33,211 nucleotides of DNA, taken from positions 1 through 33,211 of the forward strand of contig NZ_AOLW01000021.1 of assembly GCF_000336615.1 (NCBI RefSeq). Direction: 5' to 3'. The position numbers and the translations under genes were made by a program. Shown here piece by piece: positions 7,151-14,240 of this stretch. Position 1 is the first letter of the stretch; each line of letters opens with the position of its first letter. Source of the stretch: Haloarcula amylolytica JCM 13557 (GTDB lineage Archaea > Halobacteriota > Halobacteria > Halobacteriales > Haloarculaceae). The notes below the pieces were generated by a model. It searched no databases, was not told where the DNA came from, and saw only the letters and a program-made list of their open reading frames with translations.

Positions 7151-7798
7151 CTACTCCGCGATGATGCTGTCGAGCAGCTTCGTCTGGGCGGCGGCGAGGT
7201 GTTCAGCGAACGTCGAGACGGAGATGTCCAGTTCCGACGCCACGTCACCGGCGTTGGCCCCTTTCGGATACTCGAAGTAGCCCATCTCGACGGCGGTTTC
7301 GAGTACCTCCTGTTGCCGGTCGGTGAGTTTACTTCGGTCGACGAGGATCGAGTCCACCGGGTCAACGTCGCCGTTCCGACGCATCGACCGGAGCGAGACG
7401 CCGTCGTACAGTTCCTTCAGCCGTGTCACGATAGCGCGCACCCGGTCGACATCGGGAGCGTGGAAGGTCAGGTGGAGCTGTCCGCCCTCGGCACGGATAT
7501 CAGCGACCGGACAGTCGTATGTTTCGACCGCCTCGCAGACGCACTCAGTTCGCGACCGGGAGAACTGGTAGCGGGAGCCGTTGCCCGTCGCGAACACTTT
7601 GTCCATGTCCTCCCGGGCCTCGATTGCCCCTTCGTCAGTGCCCGTCGCGGTGAACTCTTCGATTACTTGGCCGTCTGCATCTGGGCTGCTTCGGGCGACG
7701 TCGGTCACGGCCGCGCCCGCCTCGTCCGAGACGCTCGCCACCGGACAGGCCCCAGGGGTGTCGACCGACAGCTCCACTCTAATGCCGGAGTCGCTCAT
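7151..7798 (-). CDS. NarO/DmsR-like HTH_10 regulator with a four-cysteine sensor motif
   Basis: The 215-residue protein has a C-terminal HTH_10 (bacterioopsin-activator type) DNA-binding domain at about 157-212, with LTDRQQEVLETAVEMGYFEY (158-177) and ELDISVSTFAEHL. The N-terminal part has Cys18, Cys86, Cys88 and Cys96, spaced C-X67-C-X-C-X7-C. This is exactly the CXnCXCX7C pattern reported for Haloferax NarO and shared by DmsR, regulators of anaerobic nitrate and DMSO respiration, where the four cysteines are needed for function. I infer a redox or Fe-S sensor here. A TATA-like TTTTGTAA at 7821-7828 (minus strand) gives a leaderless promoter of its own, although it lies 65 bases after the radical SAM gene on the same strand. 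It is the likely reader of the CGAA-N4-TTCG sites around it. Confidence 0.85.
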   Translation of the reverse strand: MSDSGIRVELSVDTPGACPVASVSDEAGAAVTDVARSSPDADGQVIEEFTATGTDEGAIEAREDMDKVFATGNGSRYQFSRSRTECVCEAVETYDCPVADIRAEGGQLHLTFHAPDVDRVRAIVTRLKELYDGVSLRSMRRNGDVDPVDSILVDRSKLTDRQQEVLETAVEMGYFEYPKGANAGDVASELDISVSTFAEHLAAAQTKLLDSIIAE

Positions 7799-7863
7799 AT
7801 GAGTTACTGTGACACCACATTACAAAACGGGCGAGGCGCGTTCCCACGGAGTGAAAAACCCCC

Positions 7864-8937
7864 TCAATCTGCCGGGTGCTGGTCGGGAACCGACCCCTCG
7901 AACCCATCCGGCTGATAGTCACAGAGGGGGTCCGCCGCCAGCGGGTCCCCCGTCGTCGCGTACGCCCGCGACCGGCTGCCGCCACAGACCGTTCTGTATC
8001 GACAGGCCCCGCATTTGCCTGTCAGCGCGTCGTCGTCCCGCAGTTGCTGGAACAGCGGCGACTCCCGGTAGATGTCCACGACGCTCTCCTCGCGAACACT
8101 ACCTGCCGATTTCGGCAGGAACCCGGAGGGGAACACCTCGCCGGTGTGGCTCACGAAGGCGAACCCTTTGCCGGCGCGTATACCCATCCGGCGTTTGAGC
8201 CCGCCCGCGCCCTCGTCCTGGTTCTGGATCGCGACGCGCCGGTAATGGGGCGCTTCGGTCGTCTTGAGGCCGAACGATGCCTCCTCGCTGACCTCGTGGA
8301 GCCACGACAGCACGCGCTCCGCTCGCTCGGGATCAATCGGCGTCAGCACCCGCCCGCGGCCGACCGGAACGAGGAAGAACACCGACCACAGCACCGCATC
8401 GAGGTCCGCGACGAGGTCCCGGATCACCGGTAGCTGTTCGACCGTCTCCGCGCAGACGGTGGTGTTTATCTGCAGCGGGATATCGAGGTCACGGGCCGCC
8501 TCGGCCGCCGCCATCGTCGCCTCGAAGCTCCCGGATTCGCCCCGGAAGGTATCGTGTGATTCGCTGTCGCCGCCGTCGATGGACAGGGCCAGCCGCCGGA
8601 GTCCGGCGTCGTCGAGTTCGGCCAGTCGGTCCTGCGTGATCGAGTTCGTCCCGCTGGGCGTCAGCGTCATCCGGAGGCCCTGCTCGGTGCCGTAGTCGAC
8701 GAGTTCCGGGAGGTCCTCGCGGGCAAGCGGGTCCCCGCCCGAGAGGACGACCAGCTGGCCGTCGCCGAAGTCGCGGGCCTGGTCCAGCAGCGCCTTCCCC
8801 TCCGCCGTCGATAGCTCGTCGGGATGGCGGCGGGGCTGGGCATCAGCACGGCAGTGCTTGCACGCCAGTTCGCAGGCCTGGGTCACCTCCCAGATCAGCA
8901 CGAGCGGCTGCTGGTCGAGATCGAGTTTCCCGCGCAT
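7864..8937 (-). CDS. Radical SAM/SPASM protein (TIGR04053-like)
   Basis: The 357-residue protein uses a 4Fe-4S cluster to cleave S-adenosylmethionine and start radical chemistry. The cluster motif CELACKHC gives Cys22, Cys26 and Cys29, and SGGDP (66-70) is the SAM-contacting motif. The C-terminal region holds Cys309, Cys312, Cys318 and Cys339, a reduced SPASM/twitch cluster site, and TGEVFPSGFLP (265-275), which I associate with the TIGR04053 family. SPASM proteins mature peptides, anaerobic enzymes or heme precursors (AhbC/AhbD, NirJ). Which applies here is not decided by sequence. The ATG directly abuts the TAG of the upstream CGCGG gene, so the two are translationally coupled and that protein is the first candidate substrate. 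A short T-run follows the stop. Confidence 0.9.
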   Translation of the reverse strand: MRGKLDLDQQPLVLIWEVTQACELACKHCRADAQPRRHPDELSTAEGKALLDQARDFGDGQLVVLSGGDPLAREDLPELVDYGTEQGLRMTLTPSGTNSITQDRLAELDDAGLRRLALSIDGGDSESHDTFRGESGSFEATMAAAEAARDLDIPLQINTTVCAETVEQLPVIRDLVADLDAVLWSVFFLVPVGRGRVLTPIDPERAERVLSWLHEVSEEASFGLKTTEAPHYRRVAIQNQDEGAGGLKRRMGIRAGKGFAFVSHTGEVFPSGFLPKSAGSVREESVVDIYRESPLFQQLRDDDALTGKCGACRYRTVCGGSRSRAYATTGDPLAADPLCDYQPDGFEGSVPDQHPAD

Positions 8938-9243
8938 CTATGCCTCCCGGTGGACGCGGGTGACGTGGCCCCCACAGCCACACTGCTGGACGTACTCCAC
9001 TGAGATGGTCTCGCCGAACGCCTCCGCCAGCGCGTCGAACAGGTAGGTTTCCGGATGGCCGTGGTCGGCGTGGCTCACCAGATTGACGTGGTTCCCAGCC
9101 GTCGTCATCTCGACGGCGTCGATGGCCTGTTCGACGACCACGTCGGGGTCTTCGGCGTGTGCGGGCGTCTCCAGGTTCGCCGACCAAGAGTTGTCGTGAA
9201 CCTCGGTTGTAACCGGAGGCACGTCCTCGTGGGAATGGCTCAT
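8938..9243 (-). CDS. Small His-rich protein with C-terminal CGCGG motif, candidate radical-SAM substrate
   Basis: This is a 101-residue soluble protein with ten His residues (including HADHGH at 58-63) and only two Cys, both in CGCGG at 88-92, nine residues from the end. I recall that a haloarchaeal CGCGG family has been annotated as a putative rSAM-modified RiPP; that rests on gene neighbourhood, not chemistry. The stop codon touches the start of the radical SAM gene. The frame is open up to 9306, but I choose the ATG at 9243 because the perfect palindrome 9280-9295 would otherwise be inside the gene and because its centre is then 44.5 bases upstream, as at 5737. Alternatives are a metal carrier or an assembly factor for a heme or Fe-S enzyme. 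Confidence 0.8.
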   Translation of the reverse strand: MSHSHEDVPPVTTEVHDNSWSANLETPAHAEDPDVVVEQAIDAVEMTTAGNHVNLVSHADHGHPETYLFDALAEAFGETISVEYVQQCGCGGHVTRVHREA

Positions 9244-9279
9244 ATGTACTGGTAATCCGTGGGTATCCCTCGGTCCTCT

Positions 9280-9295
9280 CCCGAAGATGTTCGGG
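9280..9295. promoter_or_regulatory. Perfect palindrome CCCGAA-N4-TTCGGG upstream of the CGCGG/radical SAM operon
   Basis: It has 6-base arms with a GATG spacer, the longest arms of the set. Its centre is 44.5 bases before the chosen ATG at 9243. Only a weak TATA-like GGATACC (9263-9269, minus strand) lies between, suggesting that an activator is needed. The gap 9296-9355 to the next gene has no further feature. Confidence 0.7.
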
Positions 9296-9355
9296 TTGTT
9301 ATACACAACGGATTGCAGAGAATAATTCGTCTGAGCGGCTTTATCACACGTAGTA

Positions 9356-9769
9356 CTACGAGACCTGTTCGACCAGCCAGTCGAACTGCTTGTTCAGTTC
9401 CTTCTTGCGCTGTCGCGAGATAACGGTCGAATCGATCATCTCGCCGAGCACCGGGAGGTCGAGCGCGCTGTACTCCGTCGTCGCCGTGACTTCGGTCCCG
9501 CCGTCGACGGCCTCGACCGTGTATTCTGTCATCATCGACTCGAAGATGCCCTGCCGCTGCTCGTACCGCAACACTGCGTCAGTTTCGACGATTTCGAGGT
9601 CCAGTTCGATTTCGAAGAGTCCGACGCGATTCGTGATGCCGAGGTTGTCCCCGTCGAGTGTCACCTCGTCGAACCCTGCCGCAAGCATAAACGGCTCCAC
9701 GTCAGTTATCAGGTCGGTGACTGTCTCTGGGTCGGCTGGGACCGTCCGAGTCAGCGAGACGCGCTCCAT
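9356..9769 (-). CDS. SRPBCC (START/polyketide cyclase-like) family protein
   Basis: The 137-residue protein has the layout of an SRPBCC helix-grip fold. An N-terminal strand (MERVSLTRTV) is followed by a helix with DPETVTDLITDVEPFMLAAG, then a run of alternating beta strands (VGLFEIELDLEIVET, EYTVEAVDGGTEVTATTEY) and a long C-terminal helix ending DWLVEQVS. Such proteins bind hydrophobic ligands or serve as CoxG-like membrane-associated factors; the ligand is unknown. The start at 9769 is chosen because a TATA box (TTATT, minus strand, 9793-9797) lies 24-28 bases upstream, giving a leaderless transcript. In-frame ATGs at 9808 and 9874 would put that promoter inside the gene. A near-palindrome at 9812-9823 sits just upstream of the TATA box. 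Confidence 0.8.
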   Translation of the reverse strand: MERVSLTRTVPADPETVTDLITDVEPFMLAAGFDEVTLDGDNLGITNRVGLFEIELDLEIVETDAVLRYEQRQGIFESMMTEYTVEAVDGGTEVTATTEYSALDLPVLGEMIDSTVISRQRKKELNKQFDWLVEQVS

Positions 9770-9811
9770 ACCAGACGGCCAGCGGCCGGCGGAATAAGCG
9801 TTCGCCATACC

Positions 9812-9823
9812 CGGAGATGTTCG
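9812..9823. promoter_or_regulatory. Imperfect CGAA-N4-TTCG site upstream of the SRPBCC gene
   Basis: The sequence CGGA-GATG-TTCG differs from the palindromic core at one base. Its centre is 48.5 bases before the leaderless start at 9769 and directly upstream of the TATA box at 9793-9797, a usual activator position. Confidence 0.5.
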
Positions 9824-9906
9824 GCGTTCTGGTTTTGCGCGACCTGATCTCGTGTTGATAGTGTGTGACACCACTCCCCAAGTTTCTTATTCCTATCGCA
9901 ACTGTA

Positions 9907-9918
9907 CGAACATGTTCG
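9907..9918. promoter_or_regulatory. Perfect palindrome CGAACATGTTCG upstream of the second HTH_10 gene
   Basis: This 12-base perfect palindrome is centred 50.5 bases before the ATG at 9963. It lies about 25 bases after a TATA-like TTCTTATTCC (9884-9893), so it could cover the transcription start if that box is used, which would suggest repression or autoregulation. Confidence 0.65.
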
Positions 9919-9941
9919 GGATTACGGACGCGGGGGTCGGG

Positions 9942-9953
9942 CGAATATATTCG
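9942..9953. promoter_or_regulatory. Second perfect palindrome CGAATATATTCG before the HTH_10 gene
   Basis: This is a 12-base perfect palindrome, 35 bases centre to centre from the previous one and only 15.5 bases before the start codon. The spacer TATA makes it look like a TATA box too, but it is too close to the ATG to be the promoter of this gene. Confidence 0.65.
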
Positions 9954-9962
9954 GATACACCA

Positions 9963-10598
9963 ATGCCACACGCTGAACTCACGCTCACGATTCCGGATGA
10001 GATCTGGATCGGCGACATCTCGCGAGCGTACGACGACGCGACGTTTCGCATCCTGTCTGCGCTCCCCGGCGAGGACTCCGGTGTCGGGCTAGCGGAGATC
10101 ACATCAGACGACCTCCCAGCGGTTCTCCGTGATATCGAGAACCGGGAGTCGGTCACGACCCTTGAGATACTTTCACACCGGGACGACAGCGCGCTGATTC
10201 AGTTCGAGACATCGATGCCGCTCCTGCTCTTCCCGGTCCAGGGCTCGGGCGTCCCGCTTGAGATGCCGTTCACCCTGTCTAACGGCGAGGCCGTCTGGGA
10301 GATATCGGCGCCACAGGAGCGGCTCTCCGAACTCGGCGAGCAACTGGAGGAGTTCGGTATCTCCTTCAGCGTCGACCGCATCCAGCAACACCTCGAAACC
10401 GAGCAGGTGCTCACCGAGAGCCAACTGGAACTGGTACAGGAGGCCATCGACGCGGGCTATTACGACACGCCGCGGGAGTGCTCGCTAACGGAACTGGCGG
10501 ACCGCGTCGGTATCGCGAAGTCGACCTGCAGTGAAACCCTCCACCGCGCGGAGGAGCAGATCCTGAAACAGTTCGTCTCGGACCTCCCCGCGCGGTGA
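9963..10598 (+). CDS. HTH_10 (bacterioopsin-activator type) transcriptional regulator
   Basis: The 211-residue protein begins MPHAELTLTIPDEIWIGDIS, a start I know from many haloarchaeal Bat-like regulators. It ends in an HTH_10 domain at about 150-205 (LTESQLELVQEAIDAGYYDT, then ELADRVGIAKSTCSETLHRA). The central part (about 20-145) is the ligand- or signal-binding region typical of this group, without the four-cysteine motif of the regulator at 7151-7798. The frame is open further upstream to 9852, but those residues would span two perfect palindromes, so the ATG at 9963 is preferred. The double site suggests that it is controlled by itself or by the NarO-like protein. Target genes are not known. 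Confidence 0.9.
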   Translation: MPHAELTLTIPDEIWIGDISRAYDDATFRILSALPGEDSGVGLAEITSDDLPAVLRDIENRESVTTLEILSHRDDSALIQFETSMPLLLFPVQGSGVPLEMPFTLSNGEAVWEISAPQERLSELGEQLEEFGISFSVDRIQQHLETEQVLTESQLELVQEAIDAGYYDTPRECSLTELADRVGIAKSTCSETLHRAEEQILKQFVSDLPAR

Positions 10599-10645
10599 GG
10601 GGAAGTCGAAGCGCGTAATACGCGCCTCTGTGAGAGGTACGACAT

Positions 10646-11209
10646 ATGAGTTCCGACGCGGTCGACGAGACGCACGAAAACGCCCGACAGGAGGTCATCG
10701 CGGTGGACGCCGACGACAACGAGGAGGGGCTGGTCAATCGGCTCGACGCCCACACCGGCGAGGGGGTTCGCCACCGCGCGTTCACTGCCCTGCTGTTCGA
10801 CGAGAACGACCGGATTCTGCTCGCCCAGCGCGCGGCGAACAAACGCCTCTGGGACACCCACTGGGACGGCACCGTCGCCTCCCACCCAGTCGAGGGCCAG
10901 ACACAGGTCGAAGCCACCGAGGAGCGACTCGAAGAGGAACTGGGCATCGACCCCTCGCAGTACCAGAACCTCCGCGTGACCGACCGGTTCGAGTACAAGC
11001 GCTACTACGAGAACGCTGGCCTCGAATGGGAAGTCTGTGCGGTCCTGCAGGCCACGCTCCACGACACCTCGCTGGAACCGAACCCCGAGGAGGTCGACGG
11101 CCTCATGTGGGTTCCCTACGAGCGACTGCGTGAACACCCCGAGTACTACCGCCAGCTCCGCCTCTGTCCCTGGTTCGAGATCGCGATGCGCCGGGACGAG
11201 GAACGGTAA
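10646..11209 (+). CDS. idi: Type 1 isopentenyl-diphosphate isomerase homologue (Nudix fold) lacking the catalytic Cys
   Basis: The 187-residue Nudix-fold protein matches type 1 IPP isomerases, which interconvert IPP and DMAPP for isoprenoid lipids and carotenoids. The blocks seen are RHRAFTALLFD (42-52), LLAQRAANKRLW (58-69), ASHPVEGQ (78-85), the Nudix-like EATEERLEEELGI (89-101) and WEVCAVLQA (128-136). Compared with E. coli IDI, the metal ligands His32, His69, Glu114 and Glu116 correspond to His43, His80, Glu127 and Glu129, but catalytic Cys67 is Ala78. I believe haloarchaeal homologues share this change; if so the enzyme either works differently or does another Nudix reaction while a type 2 isomerase elsewhere serves the pathway. 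The gene stands alone between two same-strand genes with separate spacers. Confidence 0.8.
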   Translation: MSSDAVDETHENARQEVIAVDADDNEEGLVNRLDAHTGEGVRHRAFTALLFDENDRILLAQRAANKRLWDTHWDGTVASHPVEGQTQVEATEERLEEELGIDPSQYQNLRVTDRFEYKRYYENAGLEWEVCAVLQATLHDTSLEPNPEEVDGLMWVPYERLREHPEYYRQLRLCPWFEIAMRRDEER

Positions 11210-11300
11210 CGCCGACGGTCAGCATCAGCGCGGGCGGCAGGCATCGCAGTGACGCCGCCCCGACCCGTTTCCTTTTCGGCCCGGCCACCCAACCCCGGGT

Positions 11301-11999
11301 ATGGACGTTCCGCTGTACGACTCTCTCGACGGCCAGGTCGTACTCGTCACCGGAGCCACGCGGGGCATCGGGAAGGCAATCACCGACGGACTGGTCGACC
11401 TCGACGCGACAGTGTACGCCGGCGCTCGCGATACCGGCGACATCGCGGCTACGGACCGCCATGCCATCGAACTCGACGTGACCGACGACGACGGGATGGT
11501 CGCCGCGGTCGACCGCATCGAGCGTGAGCAGGGATGGCTCGACGTGCTGGTCAACAACGCCGGCGTGATGGACTCACGGGAACCGCTGGACGAGATGCCG
11601 ACCGACGTAATCGACCACACCCTCGAGACGAACCTCCGGGGGGCGGTCCTCATGACGAAGTACGCGCTCCCGCTGTTGCTGGCTGACGGTGGCGGCCGCG
11701 TCGTCACCATGTCCTCCGGGCTGGGAGCCATCACCGAGAGCCAGTCGGGCGGCACGCCGGCCTACCGCATCTCGAAGACCGGCGTCAACGGGCTGACGAA
11801 GTACCTCGACGGCGAGTACGCGGCCGACGGCCTCATCGCCAACTCGGTCTGTCCGGGCTACGTCCAGACGGACATGACCGAGGGGAGCGCTCCACGGACG
11901 CCCGAGGAGGGGGCCGAGACGCCCGTGTGGCTCGCTCGCTTCCGACCAGAGGCACCGAGCGGGCGGTTCTGGCGCGATAGGGCCGAAATCGAGTGGTAG
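11301..11999 (+). CDS. Short-chain dehydrogenase/reductase (SDR)
   Basis: The 232-residue protein is a classical SDR using NAD(P)H for carbonyl/alcohol interconversion in the cytoplasm. The cofactor motif TGATRGIG spans 17-24, the structural motif NNAG 85-88, catalytic Ser139 is in VVTMSSG, and the Tyr155-x3-Lys159 pair is in YRISK. CPGYVQTDM (184-192) is the usual post-catalytic motif. An Arg at 43 after the second strand (YAGARD) hints at NADP rather than NAD preference. The substrate is not identifiable. It is convergent with the histidine kinase gene, with 10 bases between stops. The ATG at 11301 directly precedes the Rossmann fold with no extra residues. Confidence 0.93.
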   Translation: MDVPLYDSLDGQVVLVTGATRGIGKAITDGLVDLDATVYAGARDTGDIAATDRHAIELDVTDDDGMVAAVDRIEREQGWLDVLVNNAGVMDSREPLDEMPTDVIDHTLETNLRGAVLMTKYALPLLLADGGGRVVTMSSGLGAITESQSGGTPAYRISKTGVNGLTKYLDGEYAADGLIANSVCPGYVQTDMTEGSAPRTPEEGAETPVWLARFRPEAPSGRFWRDRAEIEW

Positions 12000-12009
12000 A
12001 CAGCCGCGA

Positions 12010-13749
12010 TCAGTCAGCGTTCTCGCTTCGGGCCGTCGCTGGCTCGTCTGTCGCGTGGGCGGGCTCAGCCGCCGGCAGTTGCAGTTCCACAGTCGTTCCC
12101 GGCTCGGCCGTATCGGGGAACGACATCCGGCCGCCGAGGTTTCGGACGATCCAGTTGACGAGCCAGAGTCCGACGCCGGAGCCGTGTTTGAGCGGCGTTT
12201 CGGTTCCCGAGCGGATGACCTCGCGCTCGTGGTCGGTGATACCGGGACCGTTGTCGTGAACGGCCACACGGACGCCCGGCGTTCCGTCGGTCCGCGTCGC
12301 CGTAATCTCGACTTCGACAGGACCCCCATCGGTCGCCTGATGTTCGACGGCGTTCTCGACCAGTTCCTCTAGTGCGATGAGGATCGACGGACCGCCCTGT
12401 ATCCAGAGATCATCCTCGCAGGTGAGCGTGATCGCCACGTCGGGGCGGCGATCCCGAGCATCGCTCACGACCGATTCCAGCAGCGTCTGAAGCGCTGTCG
12501 GGCTGTGCTGTTCGGTCTCCAGGGCCTCGGTGACTCGGCCGATCTTGTTACTGCGGTCGACGATGTCGTCGACTGTGCTGATAATACGGTCGAGTCGCTC
12601 GCGTTCGTCGGCGTCGGCCGTGTCCCGGAGCAGGTCCGCGTTCCCTTTGACGACGTTCATCTCGTTCCGGATATCGTGACGGAGCAAGCGGTTGAGTACG
12701 TCCAGTCGCTGTTCCCGTTGTCGCCGCTCCGTGATATCTCGGAGGCTGATGAGGTGGCCCGAGACAACGCCGTACGCGCGGTACAGCGGTATCACGCGCA
12801 CGTCGTAGTACCGGACGCTGCCCTCGTGTTCGAGGGTCGTCTCGGTCTGCGTTCGCTCACCGGGGCCGGGGACCGTCTCGGCGAGTGCCGGTACTGTATG
12901 CGGTAGCGAACGGCCCAGCTGCGTGTTCTGGTCGCCGTCGAACAGCACCGTGGCTGTCGCGTTGATATCAACGATGCGGCGCTCGTCGTCGACGATGATA
13001 ACCATATCGTCCATTTCGGTGAAGATCGCTTCCCGGCCCAGTTCCCGGGTCACCGGTGCCACGTCGAGCAGTTGCCCGCGGAGGATGGCGACTGAGAGGA
13101 CCGCCCCCGAGGCGACGTACCCGAGACTCGTCGGGTTGAACGGAGTCGGTAGCGCACCGAGCACGAACAGCGACTGGACGACCGTCGGGACGGCGATGGC
13201 GAGCAACAGTGCGATCCCCTGGCCCTGAAACACCTGGTTCGACCGGAACAGCATCCGCAACAGGAGGACACCGCCGGCGAGGATCAACAGTAGTATGTAG
13301 GACATGTGCCCCCAGTACAGGACTTCGTACGCGGGAGCGAGCGCTACCGACGATGCGGAGACGGATTGTGTCCCATGACCGGACCAGATGAGTCTGTGAG
13401 CGTGATTCGACCAGACAAGTGTGACGAACACCGCGGGTTCGACGAGCAACAGCGCTGTTCGGCGCTGCGTGAGCCAGTGTGGGTGTCCCGTGTACTCGAT
13501 AATCGTCACGAGCCACGCGACAGGGATGATTACTGAGAGCGTCAACTGTACCTGGACGAGTCGCTCCATGGTAGACAGCCCCGGCACAGCGAGCTCGATA
13601 CCGTACGTCACGGCCCAGAGGCTCGCCGCAACGACGAACACTGCCAGCGGTCCCGCACCCGGCCGGTCCCGGTGGAGCCACACCAGAAAGGCGACGCCCA
13701 TACCGACGACACCAGACAATAAAACGACAGTAAGCGGCGACAGGACCAT
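12010..13749 (-). CDS. Membrane sensor histidine kinase with N-terminal 7TM and PAS domains
   Basis: The 579-residue kinase has seven hydrophobic segments in residues 1-225 (histidine-kinase 7TM domain), a PAS domain at about 235-340 (MDDMVIIVDDERRIVDINAT), a dimerisation helix with phospho-acceptor His358 in LLRHDIRNEMN, and a HATPase_c domain with Asn466 in ENAVEH, DNGPGI (499-504) and GSGVGLWL (523-530). It should autophosphorylate in response to a signal sensed in the membrane or by PAS. No response regulator lies next to it, which is common for haloarchaeal orphan kinases. The signal is unknown. The ATG at 13749 starts just before the first helix, which fixes the N-terminus well. Confidence 0.93.
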   Translation of the reverse strand: MVLSPLTVVLLSGVVGMGVAFLVWLHRDRPGAGPLAVFVVAASLWAVTYGIELAVPGLSTMERLVQVQLTLSVIIPVAWLVTIIEYTGHPHWLTQRRTALLLVEPAVFVTLVWSNHAHRLIWSGHGTQSVSASSVALAPAYEVLYWGHMSYILLLILAGGVLLLRMLFRSNQVFQGQGIALLLAIAVPTVVQSLFVLGALPTPFNPTSLGYVASGAVLSVAILRGQLLDVAPVTRELGREAIFTEMDDMVIIVDDERRIVDINATATVLFDGDQNTQLGRSLPHTVPALAETVPGPGERTQTETTLEHEGSVRYYDVRVIPLYRAYGVVSGHLISLRDITERRQREQRLDVLNRLLRHDIRNEMNVVKGNADLLRDTADADERERLDRIISTVDDIVDRSNKIGRVTEALETEQHSPTALQTLLESVVSDARDRRPDVAITLTCEDDLWIQGGPSILIALEELVENAVEHQATDGGPVEVEITATRTDGTPGVRVAVHDNGPGITDHEREVIRSGTETPLKHGSGVGLWLVNWIVRNLGGRMSFPDTAEPGTTVELQLPAAEPAHATDEPATARSENAD

Positions 13750-13791
13750 TCAGTAGCGTAGTAATGGCGTCCCTGATATAACTATTCTCGG

Positions 13792-14112
13792 TCACTTCGA
13801 CTGCGAACGAACCGCGGACCACACGGCGAGGGCACCAAGTACGAACGCCGGAACGAGCGGGAGTGTGAGATATGCGTCCCGGAGCGTGAGCCCGAAACTG
13901 CTGATAACGCCCTGTGCGGACGGCAAGAGCAAGATTGCGCCGGGGACGAGCAGGAACGCCACGCCGATCATCCCGACCAGAATCCAGCCGCTCGTCCCGA
14001 ACTCGGGACCGTCGGTGGCTTCCATACCCGTCTCACTGTCCGCAGATGGGGCGTCTGCGGACTGTGGCTCCGTGTCGGGACGGTGGACGTAGCCGGACTC
14101 GTCGTCAGCCAT
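13792..14112 (-). CDS. Small membrane protein with acidic N-terminal tail, function unknown
   Basis: This 106-residue protein has an acidic, probably disordered tail (about 1-40) and two hydrophobic helices (about 43-65, SGWILVGMIGVAFLLVPGAI, and about 80-100, LTLPLVPAFVLGALAVWSAV). It ends RSQSK, placing the tail on the same side as the C-terminus. The family looks like small haloarchaeal proteins of unknown function. It is encoded 42 bases upstream of the histidine kinase on the same strand, so co-transcription is possible. I chose the MADDESG start; an ATG two codons upstream at 14118 is equally possible. Confidence 0.7.
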   Translation of the reverse strand: MADDESGYVHRPDTEPQSADAPSADSETGMEATDGPEFGTSGWILVGMIGVAFLLVPGAILLLPSAQGVISSFGLTLRDAYLTLPLVPAFVLGALAVWSAVRSQSK

Positions 14113-14240
14113 CGGCACACACCCCGTCGCGTCCGCTCGAACGGTGCGTTACGATGGGACCACCCCCAGGAATACCGACGAAACAACGTGGCTGCATGTC
14201 TCGGCATCAGGCAAGCGAGCGCAAAACGCTAACGGTCCCG

